The notes beneath the pieces are model-generated. The model was not told the DNA's origin. It did no database searches and saw only the letters and a list, made by a program, of their open reading frames with translations. Below are positions 22,414-30,980 of a stretch of 52,753 bases of DNA, one piece after another (position 1 is the stretch's first letter; every line of letters starts with the position of its first letter). The stretch is from positions 1-52,753 of the forward strand of contig JAFTMI010000023.1 of the NCBI GenBank assembly GCA_017452505.1, given 5' to 3'. Origin of the DNA: Oscillospiraceae bacterium (lineage in GTDB: Bacteria > Bacillota > Clostridia > Oscillospirales > Oscillospiraceae). A program made the translations under genes and the position numbers.

Positions 22414-23538
22414 ATGGATAAGCTGCATTTGTTTCGGAATGTGTCGGGTGCGGTGAAAAAGAATGTGGTGATGGTGGTGGCCATGGTAGCTGCCTGCATT
22501 ACCTGCTTTTTTGTGCCGCCGGACAAGGCATATTGGGACTACTTTGATGTGAAGACACTGACATGCCTGTTTTGTGTGTTGGCAGTGGTCTGTGTGCTGA
22601 AGAATATTCATTTCTTTTATATTCTGGCAAAGAAAATCGTGCGGGTGTTCAAAAATGCCCGAATGAGCATTTTGGCTCTGGTATACATTACCTTTATCGG
22701 TTCCATGCTCATTGCCAATGATATGGCGCTGCTTACATTTTTACCGTTGGGTTTGTTTGTGCTGAATTCCACCGGCAAAAATCGGTATATGGCCTTTACT
22801 TTTATTATGCAAAACATTGCCGCCAATTTGGGCGGTATGCTGACCCCCTTTGGCAATCCGCAGAATCTGTATCTGTATACCGCGTTCCATATTCCCAATC
22901 TGGAATTTATGAAGATTATGGCGCCGCCTTTTGTGGTAGCGGTGCTGTTGATCACGGCTTGCTGCCTGATTTTTGTGAAGCCGGAGCCGTTGGTGCTGAA
23001 GGAGGAGCCGGCGGTGCTGCCTGTGGGAAGAACGGTCATTTACCTTTTGCTGTTTGCTTTGGCGATCGCTATTGTTTTCCGGGGCATTCCCTATTGGATC
23101 GGTTTGGCGGTCATTCCCACAGTGCTGATCTTTATGGATCGCAAGGCGCTGAAGATGGTGGACTATCCGCTTTTGCTGACCTTTACATTTTTCTTTATTT
23201 TCTCCGGGAATATGGCCCGGATCGACGGGGTCCGCAGACTGTTTTCCATGCTGTTGGAAAAGAGCACCCTGCTGTTCAGCGTGATCTCCTGCCAGGTCAT
23301 CAGCAATGTGCCTTCGGCCATTTTGCTGTCCCAGTTCACGGAGAATTACCGGGATCTGCTTTTGGGCGTGAACATTGGCGGCGTAGGCACGCTGATCGCC
23401 TCTTTGGCAAGTCTGATCACCTTCCGGGAATACACCCAGCACAATAAGGGCAAAACCGGTTACTATATTCTGCTGTTTTCTGCCTTTAATTTTGCATTTT
23501 TGGGGATCCTGGTGCTGTTTGAACTGTTCCTGCGCTGA
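22414..23538 (+). CDS. SLC13/ArsB-type anion permease, 374 aa
   Basis: A polytopic membrane protein of the ion transporter superfamily with about 9-10 segments. Family-type features are NDMALLTFLPLGLFVL near residue 95 and ANLGGMLTPFGNPQNLYLY near 135-153, then a second repeat half with VISNVPSAILLSQF near 300. Such carriers move citrate, other dicarboxylates, sulfate or arsenite. The gene is a single-gene unit with its own promoter; GGAAAGGAAGG precedes ATG 22414. Substrate not predicted. Confidence 0.85.
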   Translation: MDKLHLFRNVSGAVKKNVVMVVAMVAACITCFFVPPDKAYWDYFDVKTLTCLFCVLAVVCVLKNIHFFYILAKKIVRVFKNARMSILALVYITFIGSMLIANDMALLTFLPLGLFVLNSTGKNRYMAFTFIMQNIAANLGGMLTPFGNPQNLYLYTAFHIPNLEFMKIMAPPFVVAVLLITACCLIFVKPEPLVLKEEPAVLPVGRTVIYLLLFALAIAIVFRGIPYWIGLAVIPTVLIFMDRKALKMVDYPLLLTFTFFFIFSGNMARIDGVRRLFSMLLEKSTLLFSVISCQVISNVPSAILLSQFTENYRDLLLGVNIGGVGTLIASLASLITFREYTQHNKGKTGYYILLFSAFNFAFLGILVLFELFLR

Positions 23539-23546
23539 CGATTTTT

Positions 23547-23563
23547 TGTCGAATATGGTCGAA
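23547..23563. promoter_or_regulatory. Two tandem Spo0A-box-like sites before the Spo0A-like gene
   Basis: TGTCGAA at 23547-23553 and GGTCGAA at 23557-23563 are 10 bp (one helical turn) apart, about 70 bp upstream of the Spo0A-like gene. This fits autoregulation or control by the genuine Spo0A. Confidence 0.4.
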
Positions 23564-23631
23564 ACGCACCCCTTGCCTTTCTCCCGGTAATTTGTTAAGC
23601 TATATGTATGATAAGAAAGGAGGGGTTCCGG

Positions 23632-24306
23632 GTGCTGAAGCTGTTGCTGGCGGATATGTCTGAAGAATTCACAGGCGCTGTGGAGAAAGTGCTGCATAAC
23701 GAGTTCGAAATGCAGATCTGTCACGATGGCGAGACCGCATTGGAACTGCTCCATTATTTTCAGCCCGATGTGCTGATCATACATTTGCTGCTGCCCTTTA
23801 AGGATGGCTTGACTGTCCTGCAGGAAAGCGCCCACAAGCCCCGGGTGGTGATGGCGATAACCCATTATTTGCCGCCCTATGCGGAAAAACGGGCAGTGGA
23901 ACTGGGTGTGCAGTATCTTTTGTTTTCTCCCACGGTGGAAACTTTGCGGGTGCGGCTGATGGATTTGATCGCCGAGACCCAGCCCCGGGAAGAGACCCGG
24001 GTAGCGGTACATTTGCACGCATTGGGCTTCCGCACCAATTTGGACGGTTATCGGCAGCTGTGCGAGGGAATCCCCATTTATGCCCAAAGCCCGGGAATGC
24101 TGCTGTCCAAGGAGCTGTATCCCGTCATCGCAGAGAAATTTGGCCTGCCGGATTGCCGGACGGTGGAGCATTCTATCCGCAAGGCCATCACCGATGCCTG
24201 GTCAAGGCGCAATCCCATCGTATGGGAAAAGTATTTCCCCGGCACCACCGAAGCGCCTACCAATAAAGTGTTTATCAGTAAGTTAGCTGAAATGTCACGG
24301 CTGTGA
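23632..24306 (+). CDS. Spo0A-like regulator with degenerate receiver domain, 224 aa
   Basis: The C-terminal half (about 125-224) is a Spo0A-type DNA-binding domain: YPVIAEKFGLPDCRTVEHSI, RKAITDAWSRRNP and the end segment PTNKVFISKLAE. The N-terminal half has receiver-fold spacing, but the phospho-acceptor Asp is replaced by His51 (VLIIHLLLP), the acidic pair is reduced to Ala7-Asp8, and the switch Lys is Ser99. It therefore cannot be switched by the usual aspartyl phosphorylation. GTG 23632 is the start because AAAGGAGGGG lies just upstream; the longer frame from 23608 would include that site. It is probably a second Spo0A paralogue that binds 0A-type boxes. Confidence 0.85.
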   Translation: MLKLLLADMSEEFTGAVEKVLHNEFEMQICHDGETALELLHYFQPDVLIIHLLLPFKDGLTVLQESAHKPRVVMAITHYLPPYAEKRAVELGVQYLLFSPTVETLRVRLMDLIAETQPREETRVAVHLHALGFRTNLDGYRQLCEGIPIYAQSPGMLLSKELYPVIAEKFGLPDCRTVEHSIRKAITDAWSRRNPIVWEKYFPGTTEAPTNKVFISKLAEMSRL

Positions 24307-24333
24307 CGACCCGCCTCCTGGCGGGTCGTTTTT
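24306..24333 (+). terminator. Terminator after the Spo0A-like gene
   Basis: ACGACCCGCC pairs with GGCGGGTCGT around TCCT, followed by T5; it starts at the last base of the stop codon. Confidence 0.88.
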
Positions 24334-24337
24334 GCTA

Positions 24338-24366
24338 TTGCAAAAGATAGGCCCTTATGGTAAAAT
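24338..24366 (+). promoter_or_regulatory. Promoter of the GT-C-like/PHP pair
   Basis: TTGCAA at 24338-24343 and TAAAAT at 24361-24366, 17-bp spacer. Confidence 0.7.
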
Positions 24367-24400
24367 GGCAGCATAAAACTTAAGCAAAGGAAACAAACAT

Positions 24401-25912
24401 ATGTGGTACGGTTTGGCTTTGATCATTTTTCTGCTGTGTGAATTTTTGGCGGTGTATCCCGGATTCCGGAAGGTTGCTGCCGGCGTTCACGGATTGACGG
24501 TTGATTTTACCCAGCGGCGTAATATCATTATCATTTTGATCGTTGTGGCGCTTTTGCTGCTTCTGTGCCTGGAGCCTATGGGCTGGGCGCCCCTGTGGAA
24601 CGGCGAAGTGCCCGGCCACCGGAATCAGTATGAGGAATTGGCGGACGCATTCTTAAAAGGCCAGCTCTATTTCGATGTGGAGGTGGATCCTGCCCTGCTG
24701 GAGCTGGAAAACCCCTATGACCGGGAAGCCCGGATCGAGGCCGGTGTGGAAAGCCGCCAGTGGAACGATATGTGGGATCACGCCTACTATGACGGCCACT
24801 ATTATATGTACTTCGGTGTGGTGCCGGTACTGCTGCTGTTTATGCCCTATCAGGTGATCACCGGAAATCCGCTGACTACCTACCACGCCACTCAGCTTTT
24901 TACGGCGCTCTTTATTGCAGGACTTTTCCTGCTGTTTGCCTATCTTGCCAAGAAATTTTTCCCCAAGATGCCCCTTGCCATTTTCCTGCTGCTGAGCACT
25001 GCGGTGGCGGTGATGAGCGTTTGGTACTGCGTGTCCTACCCGGCCCTTTATTGCACGGCCATCAGTTCGGCGCTGTGTATGATGATTTGGAGCCTGTACT
25101 TCTTTGTCCGGGCGGTATTTGATGAGAATATTACGAAAAAGACCTTTGTTTTTGCTGCCGTAGGCAGCCTGCTGGGCGCATTGGCCTTTGGCTGCCGTCC
25201 CACCATCGCATTGGGCAATCTGATGGTAATTCCTCTGTTTATCACCTTTGTTCGGAGCCGCAAGCTCACAGGCAAGCAGTGGGGCTATACTGCCCTGTGC
25301 ATCCTGCCCTATGCAGCAGTGGCTGCAGGCCTTATGTGGTACAACAATGCCCGCTTTGATAACCCCTTCGAGTTCGGTCAGTCCTATCAGATGACTGTGG
25401 CAGACCAATCTCAGTACGGCAATGTGTTTGCCAATTTGGACTGGAAGCGTTTGGGCGAGAATTTGGGGGATGCCCTGTTCCGCTCCGATTGCGAGCCCAT
25501 AGATTACGGTATTTTCGTCACATTCCCCATTCTGTTCTTAGGGCTGGTCGGCGCATGCCGCAAGGGTAGCCGCGGCTACCTGATGAACTCCGGTTTGGGT
25601 CTGGTGATCCCCACCGCTGTGGTGACTACTTTGGTAATCATTGTGATGGGCATTTTGTGGACACCGTACTTGCTGGCCCGGTACACTATGGATTATCTGT
25701 GGCTGATGGGTGTTGCCCTGTTTGTGGGCGTGGGCGCATTGTATCAGCGGGAAAAGGTAAATCCCCGGCTGACGCTGATCGTGGGAATCCTGTCGGTCTT
25801 TGTGGTGGTGGTGTGCATAGCGCTGTTCTGCACGCCTTACGACTCCAATTTTGCCAGCGATCAGGGTTTTGACAAAGCTTGGGTGAAAGGCATTTTGAAA
25901 TGGAAAACATAA
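24401..25912 (+). CDS. Polytopic membrane protein, GT-C glycosyltransferase-like, 503 aa
   Basis: About eleven hydrophobic segments. After two N-terminal helices a roughly 90-residue extracytoplasmic loop follows (residues 60-150) with acidic and aromatic residues (YDREARIEAGVES, WDHAYYDGHYYMYFG), then a long run of helices and a late loop near 345-380. This architecture fits lipid-linked-sugar-using GT-C transferases such as mannosyltransferases, but the sequence is not matched to a named family. AAAGGA precedes ATG 24401. The PHP gene overlaps its end by 13 bp. Transfer of a sugar or phospho-sugar to an envelope component is an inference. Confidence 0.65.
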   Translation: MWYGLALIIFLLCEFLAVYPGFRKVAAGVHGLTVDFTQRRNIIIILIVVALLLLLCLEPMGWAPLWNGEVPGHRNQYEELADAFLKGQLYFDVEVDPALLELENPYDREARIEAGVESRQWNDMWDHAYYDGHYYMYFGVVPVLLLFMPYQVITGNPLTTYHATQLFTALFIAGLFLLFAYLAKKFFPKMPLAIFLLLSTAVAVMSVWYCVSYPALYCTAISSALCMMIWSLYFFVRAVFDENITKKTFVFAAVGSLLGALAFGCRPTIALGNLMVIPLFITFVRSRKLTGKQWGYTALCILPYAAVAAGLMWYNNARFDNPFEFGQSYQMTVADQSQYGNVFANLDWKRLGENLGDALFRSDCEPIDYGIFVTFPILFLGLVGACRKGSRGYLMNSGLGLVIPTAVVTTLVIIVMGILWTPYLLARYTMDYLWLMGVALFVGVGALYQREKVNPRLTLIVGILSVFVVVVCIALFCTPYDSNFASDQGFDKAWVKGILKWKT

Positions 25913-26616
25913 AAAACACCTTGGCGGAAACCTATCCTTACCGCCTGGAACTTCATGCCCACACGAACCCGGCAAGTCCCTGCGGCGATGCGCCTCCGGA
26001 GAAGCTGGTGCAGCTTTATTTAGATGCGGGATTTGACGGGGTGGTCATCACCAACCATTTTTCCCGTGCAGCCCACGGCGACCGCAGCCGGGAAGAATTT
26101 ATAAAGATACAGACAGCCGATTATGCCCGGGCCTGCCAGGCGGCAGAGGGCACGAAGCTGAAGATCTACTTGGGCGTGGAAGCCCGTTTTGATGAAAACA
26201 GCAACGACTACCTGCTCTACGGCGTGGACGAGGAGATTCTGGGTAAGCTCTATGATTATTTGGATAAGGGCCTGGCTGATTTCCGGGCGGAAGTCAAGCT
26301 GCCAAATTCTGCGTTTATCCAGGCCCATCCCTTCCGGGATGGCTGTGTTCCCGCTGATGCCAAGTTGCTCGATGGCGTGGAGGTATTCAATATGCACCCC
26401 CACCACAATTCCCGCTGCATTTTAGCAGCCCTGTATGCCGAAGAGAACGGCATTTCCCTGGCCACTGCCGGCACGGATTTTCATCACCTGAAGAAAGGGC
26501 ATATTGCCACAACGGCGCTGCGCTGCCGGGAATTGCCAAAGGATTCCTTCGGCGTGGCACAGCTGCTGAAATCCGGTGATTATATTTTGGAAATCGGCGA
26601 CAAGTTCGTGTTATAA
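25900..26616 (+). CDS. PHP-domain phosphoesterase, 238 aa
   Basis: A complete PHP protein: first metal motif LELHAHTNPASPCGD at about residues 15-29, ITNHFSR near 51, VEARFDEN near 90, AHPFRDGCVP near 140, then EVFNMHPHHN and the last site GTDFHH near 195. Such proteins are histidinol-phosphatase- or trehalose-phosphatase-like hydrolases. ATG 25900 overlaps the upstream membrane protein by 13 bp, the longer frame from 25879 having a worse ribosome site. It likely cleaves a phosphorylated product related to its coupled neighbour; specificity is unknown. Confidence 0.85.
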   Translation: MENIKNTLAETYPYRLELHAHTNPASPCGDAPPEKLVQLYLDAGFDGVVITNHFSRAAHGDRSREEFIKIQTADYARACQAAEGTKLKIYLGVEARFDENSNDYLLYGVDEEILGKLYDYLDKGLADFRAEVKLPNSAFIQAHPFRDGCVPADAKLLDGVEVFNMHPHHNSRCILAALYAEENGISLATAGTDFHHLKKGHIATTALRCRELPKDSFGVAQLLKSGDYILEIGDKFVL

Positions 26617-26649
26617 TAAAAATGCGTGCCATCGGCACGCATTTTTTAT
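26617..26649. terminator. Terminator between convergent PHP gene and microprotein gene
   Basis: AAAATGCGTGCC pairs with GGCACGCATTTT around ATC, with T-tract on the plus strand; the minus-strand microprotein stop codon lies at its right edge. Confidence 0.85.
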
Positions 26650-26750
26650 TTGTTGCGGATGCGGTTTTCCATATGCCCGGACTGAATCACCGGGGGCTTG
26701 GGGTCTTTCAGCTCCCAGGGAATGGGCGCAGACTGTTCCTTTTCTTTCAT
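26646..26750 (-). CDS. 34-aa microprotein with a strong ribosome binding site
   Basis: On the minus strand CGGAGGGATCGT precedes ATG at 26750, and the frame reads a highly charged start (MKEKEQSAPIPWELKDPKPP) to a stop at 26646, directly before a terminator hairpin. It is proline- and lysine-rich with no hydrophobic segment. The combination of Shine-Dalgarno, start, stop and terminator in about 130 bp supports a real gene. It lies just downstream of dapF on the same strand, beyond the dapF terminator. Function is unknown. Confidence 0.55.
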   Translation of the reverse strand: MKEKEQSAPIPWELKDPKPPVIQSGHMENRIRNK

Positions 26751-26786
26751 ACGATCCCTCCGGGAATAGTATGCGCAAAATAGGAC

Positions 26787-26818
26787 AAAAAAACACCCAG
26801 TTTTACCGGGTGTTTTTA
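26787..26818 (-). terminator. Terminator of the dapABF operon
   Basis: AAAACACCC pairs with GGGTGTTTTT around the loop; the minus strand continues into T7. It overlaps the dapF stop codon. Confidence 0.8.
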
Positions 26819-27580
26819 GTTTATGTATTCAGCCGGGCCTTCTAAGTATAGGGCGGTGACGGATTTGCCGTCGCCCTCTAAGGCAATTTCCAATGTGCCG
26901 CCGGGGTTTTCTACGGTTAAGCGGCCGCCGGGGAGCTTTCCCTGCAAGTAAAGAGCCACTGCCACCGAGGCAGAGCCTGTGCCGCAAGCCAGGGTGAAAT
27001 CCTCCACACCCCGCTCATAGGTCAAAATGCGAACAGAGGTGTCCGACAATTGCCGGTACAGGTTCACATTCACACCCTTGGGAAATCCCGGGAACTCCCG
27101 GATCTCTAAAAAAACCGGCCGCAAAAGCGCCTTATCCGCCCAATCCAGGCTCTTCAGCTCTGTCACCGAATGGGGGATGCCGGGATCGCCTAACTCGATA
27201 TAGGCCGCATTGGGATGGCATTTTAGATCCACCATGCCGGGGTTATTCAGCTGCACCTTGTAGCGGTTTTCACCCAAGCGCCAGCCGTACACCGGGCCTG
27301 CATCGGTTTCCACCGTCATGGCTTCCCCGGCAAGGCCCTTGTCAAAAGCGTACTTGCAAATGCATCTTGCGCCGTTGCCGCACATCTCCCCCCGGCTGCC
27401 GTCGGGATTGTAAAAATGCAGCTTAAAATCCGCTGTTTCCGATACATCCAGCGCCAATAGGCCGTCTGTTCCGAATTTTTTGCAAAGTTCTTTGGAGAGG
27501 GTCTCAAAATCAAGCTGTTGTTCCCGGGCATCCAGCACCACAAAATCGTTGCCGGCGCCGCTCATCACAAGAAGCTCCAT
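26816..27580 (-). CDS. dapF: Diaminopimelate epimerase
   Basis: The 254-aa cytoplasmic enzyme interconverts LL- and meso-diaminopimelate for lysine and peptidoglycan synthesis. The two catalytic cysteines are Cys67 in EMCGNGARC and Cys199 in LACGTGSA, spaced as in DapF. The N-terminal MSGAGNDFVVLD motif is intact. The length is slightly short compared with the usual 270-280 residues. Its start codon overlaps the dapB stop by one base (TGATG), and it is the last gene of dapA-dapB-dapF. Confidence 0.96.
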   Translation of the reverse strand: MELLVMSGAGNDFVVLDAREQQLDFETLSKELCKKFGTDGLLALDVSETADFKLHFYNPDGSRGEMCGNGARCICKYAFDKGLAGEAMTVETDAGPVYGWRLGENRYKVQLNNPGMVDLKCHPNAAYIELGDPGIPHSVTELKSLDWADKALLRPVFLEIREFPGFPKGVNVNLYRQLSDTSVRILTYERGVEDFTLACGTGSASVAVALYLQGKLPGGRLTVENPGGTLEIALEGDGKSVTALYLEGPAEYIN

Positions 27581-28302
27581 CAGTTCTCCTCCAGAAGCTG
27601 GGTCATGTTGTAAAGACCGGCGGGCTTTCCCTGAATAAATTCAGCGGCGGCCTTTGCGCCGTCGGCAAACATACCCCGGTCACAGGCCTCGTGCTTGAGG
27701 GTCAGCCGCTGGGTGTCGGTGCAAATATGCACTTCGTGGATACCCACAACGCCGCCCATACGCAGGGAGCTGATGCCGATCTCGTCGGCTGTGCGCTTGC
27801 CCTCGCCGGCCCGTCCGCAATGGGCGGTAGCCTGGGGGCGCACTTCCTTTACTGCCTCAAAAAGCATCCTGGCAGTGCCGCTGGGGGCATCTACCTTTCG
27901 GTTGTGATGGACTTCCACGATTTCAATGTCTGCGTTAGGAAAGCTCTTGGCGGCCTCCTTTGCCAACCGGCAAAGGACAGCAATGCCCAAGCTCATATTG
28001 CCTGCATAGAACACGGGGATCTCCTTGGCAGCCGCGAAAATGGCGGCTTTTTCTTCCTCAGAGTGGCCGGTGGTACCAACCACCAACGCGCAGCTATGCC
28101 TTACAGCATATTCTGCTGCCTGGGGGGCGGCGGAGTGATGGGAAAAGTCCACCACCACATCCGGCTTCACATCGCCCAGTTCTGCAAAGGTCTTGGCAAC
28201 GCCGTTTTCTCCGTCGATGCTCACCAGTCCTGCAATATCTTCAAACCGCAGCTGCAGCAGCTTACCCATAGCGCCATTGGCGCCGCAAATCACCGCTCTC
28301 AT
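27580..28302 (-). CDS. dapB: 4-hydroxy-tetrahydrodipicolinate reductase
   Basis: The 240-aa enzyme reduces hydroxy-tetrahydrodipicolinate with NAD(P)H, the second step of the diaminopimelate branch. The nucleotide-binding start is AVICGANGAMGKLL, the conserved GTTGHSEEE segment and the catalytic EVHHNRKVDAPSGTA motif are present. It sits between dapA and dapF with one-base overlaps at both ends, so the three proteins are made from one message. Confidence 0.96.
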   Translation of the reverse strand: MRAVICGANGAMGKLLQLRFEDIAGLVSIDGENGVAKTFAELGDVKPDVVVDFSHHSAAPQAAEYAVRHSCALVVGTTGHSEEEKAAIFAAAKEIPVFYAGNMSLGIAVLCRLAKEAAKSFPNADIEIVEVHHNRKVDAPSGTARMLFEAVKEVRPQATAHCGRAGEGKRTADEIGISSLRMGGVVGIHEVHICTDTQRLTLKHEACDRGMFADGAKAAAEFIQGKPAGLYNMTQLLEEN

Positions 28303-29186
28303 TACAGAACTCCTAATTTCTTCATCTCCGCCAAGAGAGCAGCCCGGTGGCCGTCCTCTAAATAGGACAGAGGCATACGCAGATATTCCTCACCGAAGCC
28401 CATAGCCGCAACCGCAGCCTTGGCGGGAATGGGATTGACCTCGCTGAACAGGCAGCGGATCAGGGGCAGCATTTCACACTGTAGCTTCGCTGCACCGGCC
28501 ATATCGCCGGTAAAGGCCTTGTTGCACATCTCCACGGCCTTTTTGGGAACCACATTGGACAGCACACTGATGCAGCCCTTGCCGCCCATGGCCAGCATAG
28601 GCACAGTCAGAGAGTCCTCACCGGAGTAGATGTCCAGCCGGTCGCCGCATTTGGAGATGGTCTCCACGGTCATATCCATATTGCCGTTGGCATCCTTCAG
28701 CGCGGCGATCATGGGGTGATGGGACAGCTCTGCCACTGTATCGGGCAGGAGGGTGCAGCCGGTACGGCTGGGAACGGAGTACATAATTACAGGCTTTTCG
28801 GAAGCATCCGCTACAGCAGTATAGTGGGCGATAAGGCCCTTTTGGGTGGCCTTGTTATAGTAGGGCGTGACCACCAAAAGCGCATCGGCGCCGTCACCGC
28901 AGGCGCTTCTGGTGAACTCCAGCACATGCTGGGTGTTGTTGGTGCCGGTGCCGGCGATCACAGGCACACGGCCATTTACCTGCTTGACGGTAAAGGCGAT
29001 GACCGCCTTCCGCTCCTCGGGGCTTAAGGTTGCGCTTTCGCCGGTGGTGCCCACTGCAACCAAAGCGTTGATACCCTGTTCGATCTGAAATTCAATGAAA
29101 CGAGCCAAAGTGTCGTAATCCACGCCGTGGGGCGTCATAGGTGTGACCATGGCGGTGGCCATGCCCTGGAAGATATTATGTTTCAT
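28302..29186 (-). CDS. dapA: 4-hydroxy-tetrahydrodipicolinate synthase
   Basis: The 294-aa TIM-barrel aldolase condenses pyruvate with aspartate semialdehyde. Schiff-base lysine is Lys164 (AALKDANGN), the catalytic tyrosine is Tyr136 in MYSVPSRTG, and GTTGESATLS carries the pyruvate-binding threonines. AAAGGAGGG precedes ATG 29186. A -10 like TAAAAT with an extended TGG sits near 29210, but the -35 is poor. First gene of dapABF. A lysine riboswitch was looked for in the roughly 70-bp upstream gap and there is no room for one. Confidence 0.97.
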   Translation of the reverse strand: MKHNIFQGMATAMVTPMTPHGVDYDTLARFIEFQIEQGINALVAVGTTGESATLSPEERKAVIAFTVKQVNGRVPVIAGTGTNNTQHVLEFTRSACGDGADALLVVTPYYNKATQKGLIAHYTAVADASEKPVIMYSVPSRTGCTLLPDTVAELSHHPMIAALKDANGNMDMTVETISKCGDRLDIYSGEDSLTVPMLAMGGKGCISVLSNVVPKKAVEMCNKAFTGDMAGAAKLQCEMLPLIRCLFSEVNPIPAKAAVAAMGFGEEYLRMPLSYLEDGHRAALLAEMKKLGVL

Positions 29187-29253
29187 AGGATTCCCTCCTT
29201 TGTAAGCTTGTTTCTATTTTACCACAGTTTTTCCCAAAAGAAAACAAAAAAAT

Positions 29254-29283
29254 TACACCGCTGCAAAATTTACAGCGGTGTAG
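29254..29283 (-). terminator. Terminator after the P-loop gene
   Basis: TACACCGCTG pairs with CAGCGGTGTA around a 9-base loop; minus-strand T7 follows. Confidence 0.85.
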
Positions 29284-29290
29284 GGGGTTC

Positions 29291-29701
29291 TTATACCAAG
29301 TATGCCTTAACAGCCTCGGATGCGCCGGCGGGATCGTCGGAAACGGTGATGGTGATGTTCATGTTGTTGGCTTCGGCGAACTTAGCGCACCAAGCGATGA
29401 ACGCCTCACCGGTAGCGCGGTCGGTACCGATGGTCTTATACAGATTGTCGATGTACACATTGGTAATATCGAAATTACCGGCATGAAGGCCACTGAGCAA
29501 GCCCTTCAGCTTGTCCAGATTGTCGATCTCATATTCCTTGGAATTTACCAGGCGGACGCGATAGTTTACGTCGTAGGTCAGCTTGCTGCCGTACTCGATG
29601 CAGACAACATCGCCCTGGGCGTTAGCCACTGCATTGTTGATGGCGTCAATCAAACGCTTGGTCTTACCGGAGCCCTTCAGGCCCATAATCACTTGAATCA
29701 T
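29291..29701 (-). CDS. Small P-loop ATP/GTP-binding protein, 136 aa
   Basis: A Walker A motif GLKGSGKT is at residues 7-14 and a Walker B-like VYIDNL near residue 83. The rest is a compact alpha/beta protein without further domains, reminiscent of a stripped-down ParA/thymidine-kinase-like core. It is likely cytoplasmic. AAGGAGG precedes ATG 29701, with its own promoter at 29743-29771 and its own terminator, hence monocistronic. I have seen no specific function for this type and assign none. Confidence 0.78.
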   Translation of the reverse strand: MIQVIMGLKGSGKTKRLIDAINNAVANAQGDVVCIEYGSKLTYDVNYRVRLVNSKEYEIDNLDKLKGLLSGLHAGNFDITNVYIDNLYKTIGTDRATGEAFIAWCAKFAEANNMNITITVSDDPAGASEAVKAYLV

Positions 29702-29742
29702 AGGGTATACCTCCTTTGCTTCCAGCTATATGCTGTATGGTA

Positions 29743-29771
29743 ATTTTACCAGTTATACGACAATTTTGCAA
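29743..29771 (-). promoter_or_regulatory. Promoter of the P-loop gene with palindromic -10 region
   Basis: Minus-strand TTGCAA (29771-29766) and TAAAAT (29748-29743), spacer 17 bp. A palindrome TGGTAATTTTACCA (29737-29750) covers the -10 and may be an operator. Confidence 0.7.
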
Positions 29772-29781
29772 GCCCTAATTG

Positions 29782-30948
29782 TTAAAAATCTGATAAAATT
29801 TCGTTCTGGGCGAAAAAGTTTTCAATTTGACCCTGTGTGGCGGCAATTCGCCCCTGGAAAGCCTCCTTTTTGCCACCGCCCCGGCCGTTTAATGCCTTTG
29901 CGGCGGCATCGCCGATGGCTTTGGCATCTTCTGTACGGCTGAGGACACAAAGGCAGTAGCCGGTTTCGTCGTTTCCGGATAAGGTCACGGCCACTTTTGC
30001 AAAGTCCGCTATGGCATCGCAAAGCTCCCGGCAGCTGTTGGGTGACAGGTCCTTTGCAAAGTGCACAGCGAAGGCTTTGCCGGCATAGCCCTGGGCAATG
30101 TGGGCAAAAAGCTGCTTTTCCAGAGCGGAAGCGCGGAATTTTTCCGCGGCTAAGGCATCATTCATACGACGGGCTGCAAGGCCGGTTTCGCCGATTTTCG
30201 CAGAGAAGGCCTGGCTTACCTGCTTGTTCTGCTCATAGGCGCTGTTCAGCATGGTGAGCGCCCGCTTGCCGCAGGCCATTTCCATGCGGACACCTTCGTG
30301 GAATTTCACGCAGGAAAACAGCTTCACAAGACCGATGGCACCGGTGGTTTTGGGATGTGTGCCGCAGCAGGCGCAGATGTCGTAGCCGGGGAATTCCACG
30401 ATTCGTACCGGCCAGGGAAGATCCTTCTTCCGCCGATAGGGAACAGTGGGAAGCTCCTCCGGGGTGGGATACCAGCATTTGATTGGCAGGTCCTGCCAAA
30501 TGGCGTTGTTGGCGGCATTTTCAATTTCCTGCAGATCTTCTGCAGGCACTGGGCCGTCAAAGTCGATGGTCACCACATCGGCGCCCATATGAAAACCCAC
30601 ATTGTGCCAGCCGTAGCGCTTATGGATAATACCGGAGACGATATGTTCGCCGGCATGCTGCTGCATCAGGTCAAACCGGCGATCCCAATTGATTTCGCCT
30701 GCCACAGTGCTGCCTACTTCCAAAGGTTTGTCGCACAGGTGGAAGATCTCCTCGCCATCTTCCCGGACTGAGAGAACTTTCGCTTCTCCCAGGATACCGG
30801 TGTCACTGGCCTGTCCGCCTCCCTCGGGGTAAAAAGCGGTGGCGTCCAAAGTGACCTCCCAGCCTTTTTTTGCCGGGGCGCAGCCGGTGACGGTGGCGGT
30901 AAAGGCTTTTAAGTGACTGTCTTCGTAATAAAGTTTCGTTCTGTTCAT
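29782..30948 (-). CDS. AlaX-type alanyl-tRNA editing protein, long form
   Basis: The 388-aa protein has the AlaRS editing domain without the synthetase core: an N-terminal barrel (AFYPEGGGQASDTG at about residues 38-51), the zinc motif HAGEH near 98-102 and CACCGTHP near 190-197, then a helical segment and a C-terminal DHHA1 domain ending in RGGGKKEAFQG. It deacylates mischarged Ser- or Gly-tRNA(Ala). GAGGAAAAAC precedes ATG 30948. Promoter at 30981-31009. It is divergent from the ParB gene with a repeat A copy between them. Confidence 0.92.
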   Translation of the reverse strand: MNRTKLYYEDSHLKAFTATVTGCAPAKKGWEVTLDATAFYPEGGGQASDTGILGEAKVLSVREDGEEIFHLCDKPLEVGSTVAGEINWDRRFDLMQQHAGEHIVSGIIHKRYGWHNVGFHMGADVVTIDFDGPVPAEDLQEIENAANNAIWQDLPIKCWYPTPEELPTVPYRRKKDLPWPVRIVEFPGYDICACCGTHPKTTGAIGLVKLFSCVKFHEGVRMEMACGKRALTMLNSAYEQNKQVSQAFSAKIGETGLAARRMNDALAAEKFRASALEKQLFAHIAQGYAGKAFAVHFAKDLSPNSCRELCDAIADFAKVAVTLSGNDETGYCLCVLSRTEDAKAIGDAAAKALNGRGGGKKEAFQGRIAATQGQIENFFAQNEILSDF

Positions 30949-30980
30949 ATGTTTTTCCTCAAATTGATGGGATTATCCCA

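Noticed and set aside
22741-24171. Minus-strand frame of 476 codons over the anion permease and Spo0A-like genes
   Set aside because: Rich in His and Gln, spans two genes and their intergenic region; antisense shadow.
29187-29253. Lysine riboswitch upstream of dapA
   Set aside because: The gap is too short and shows no L-box elements.
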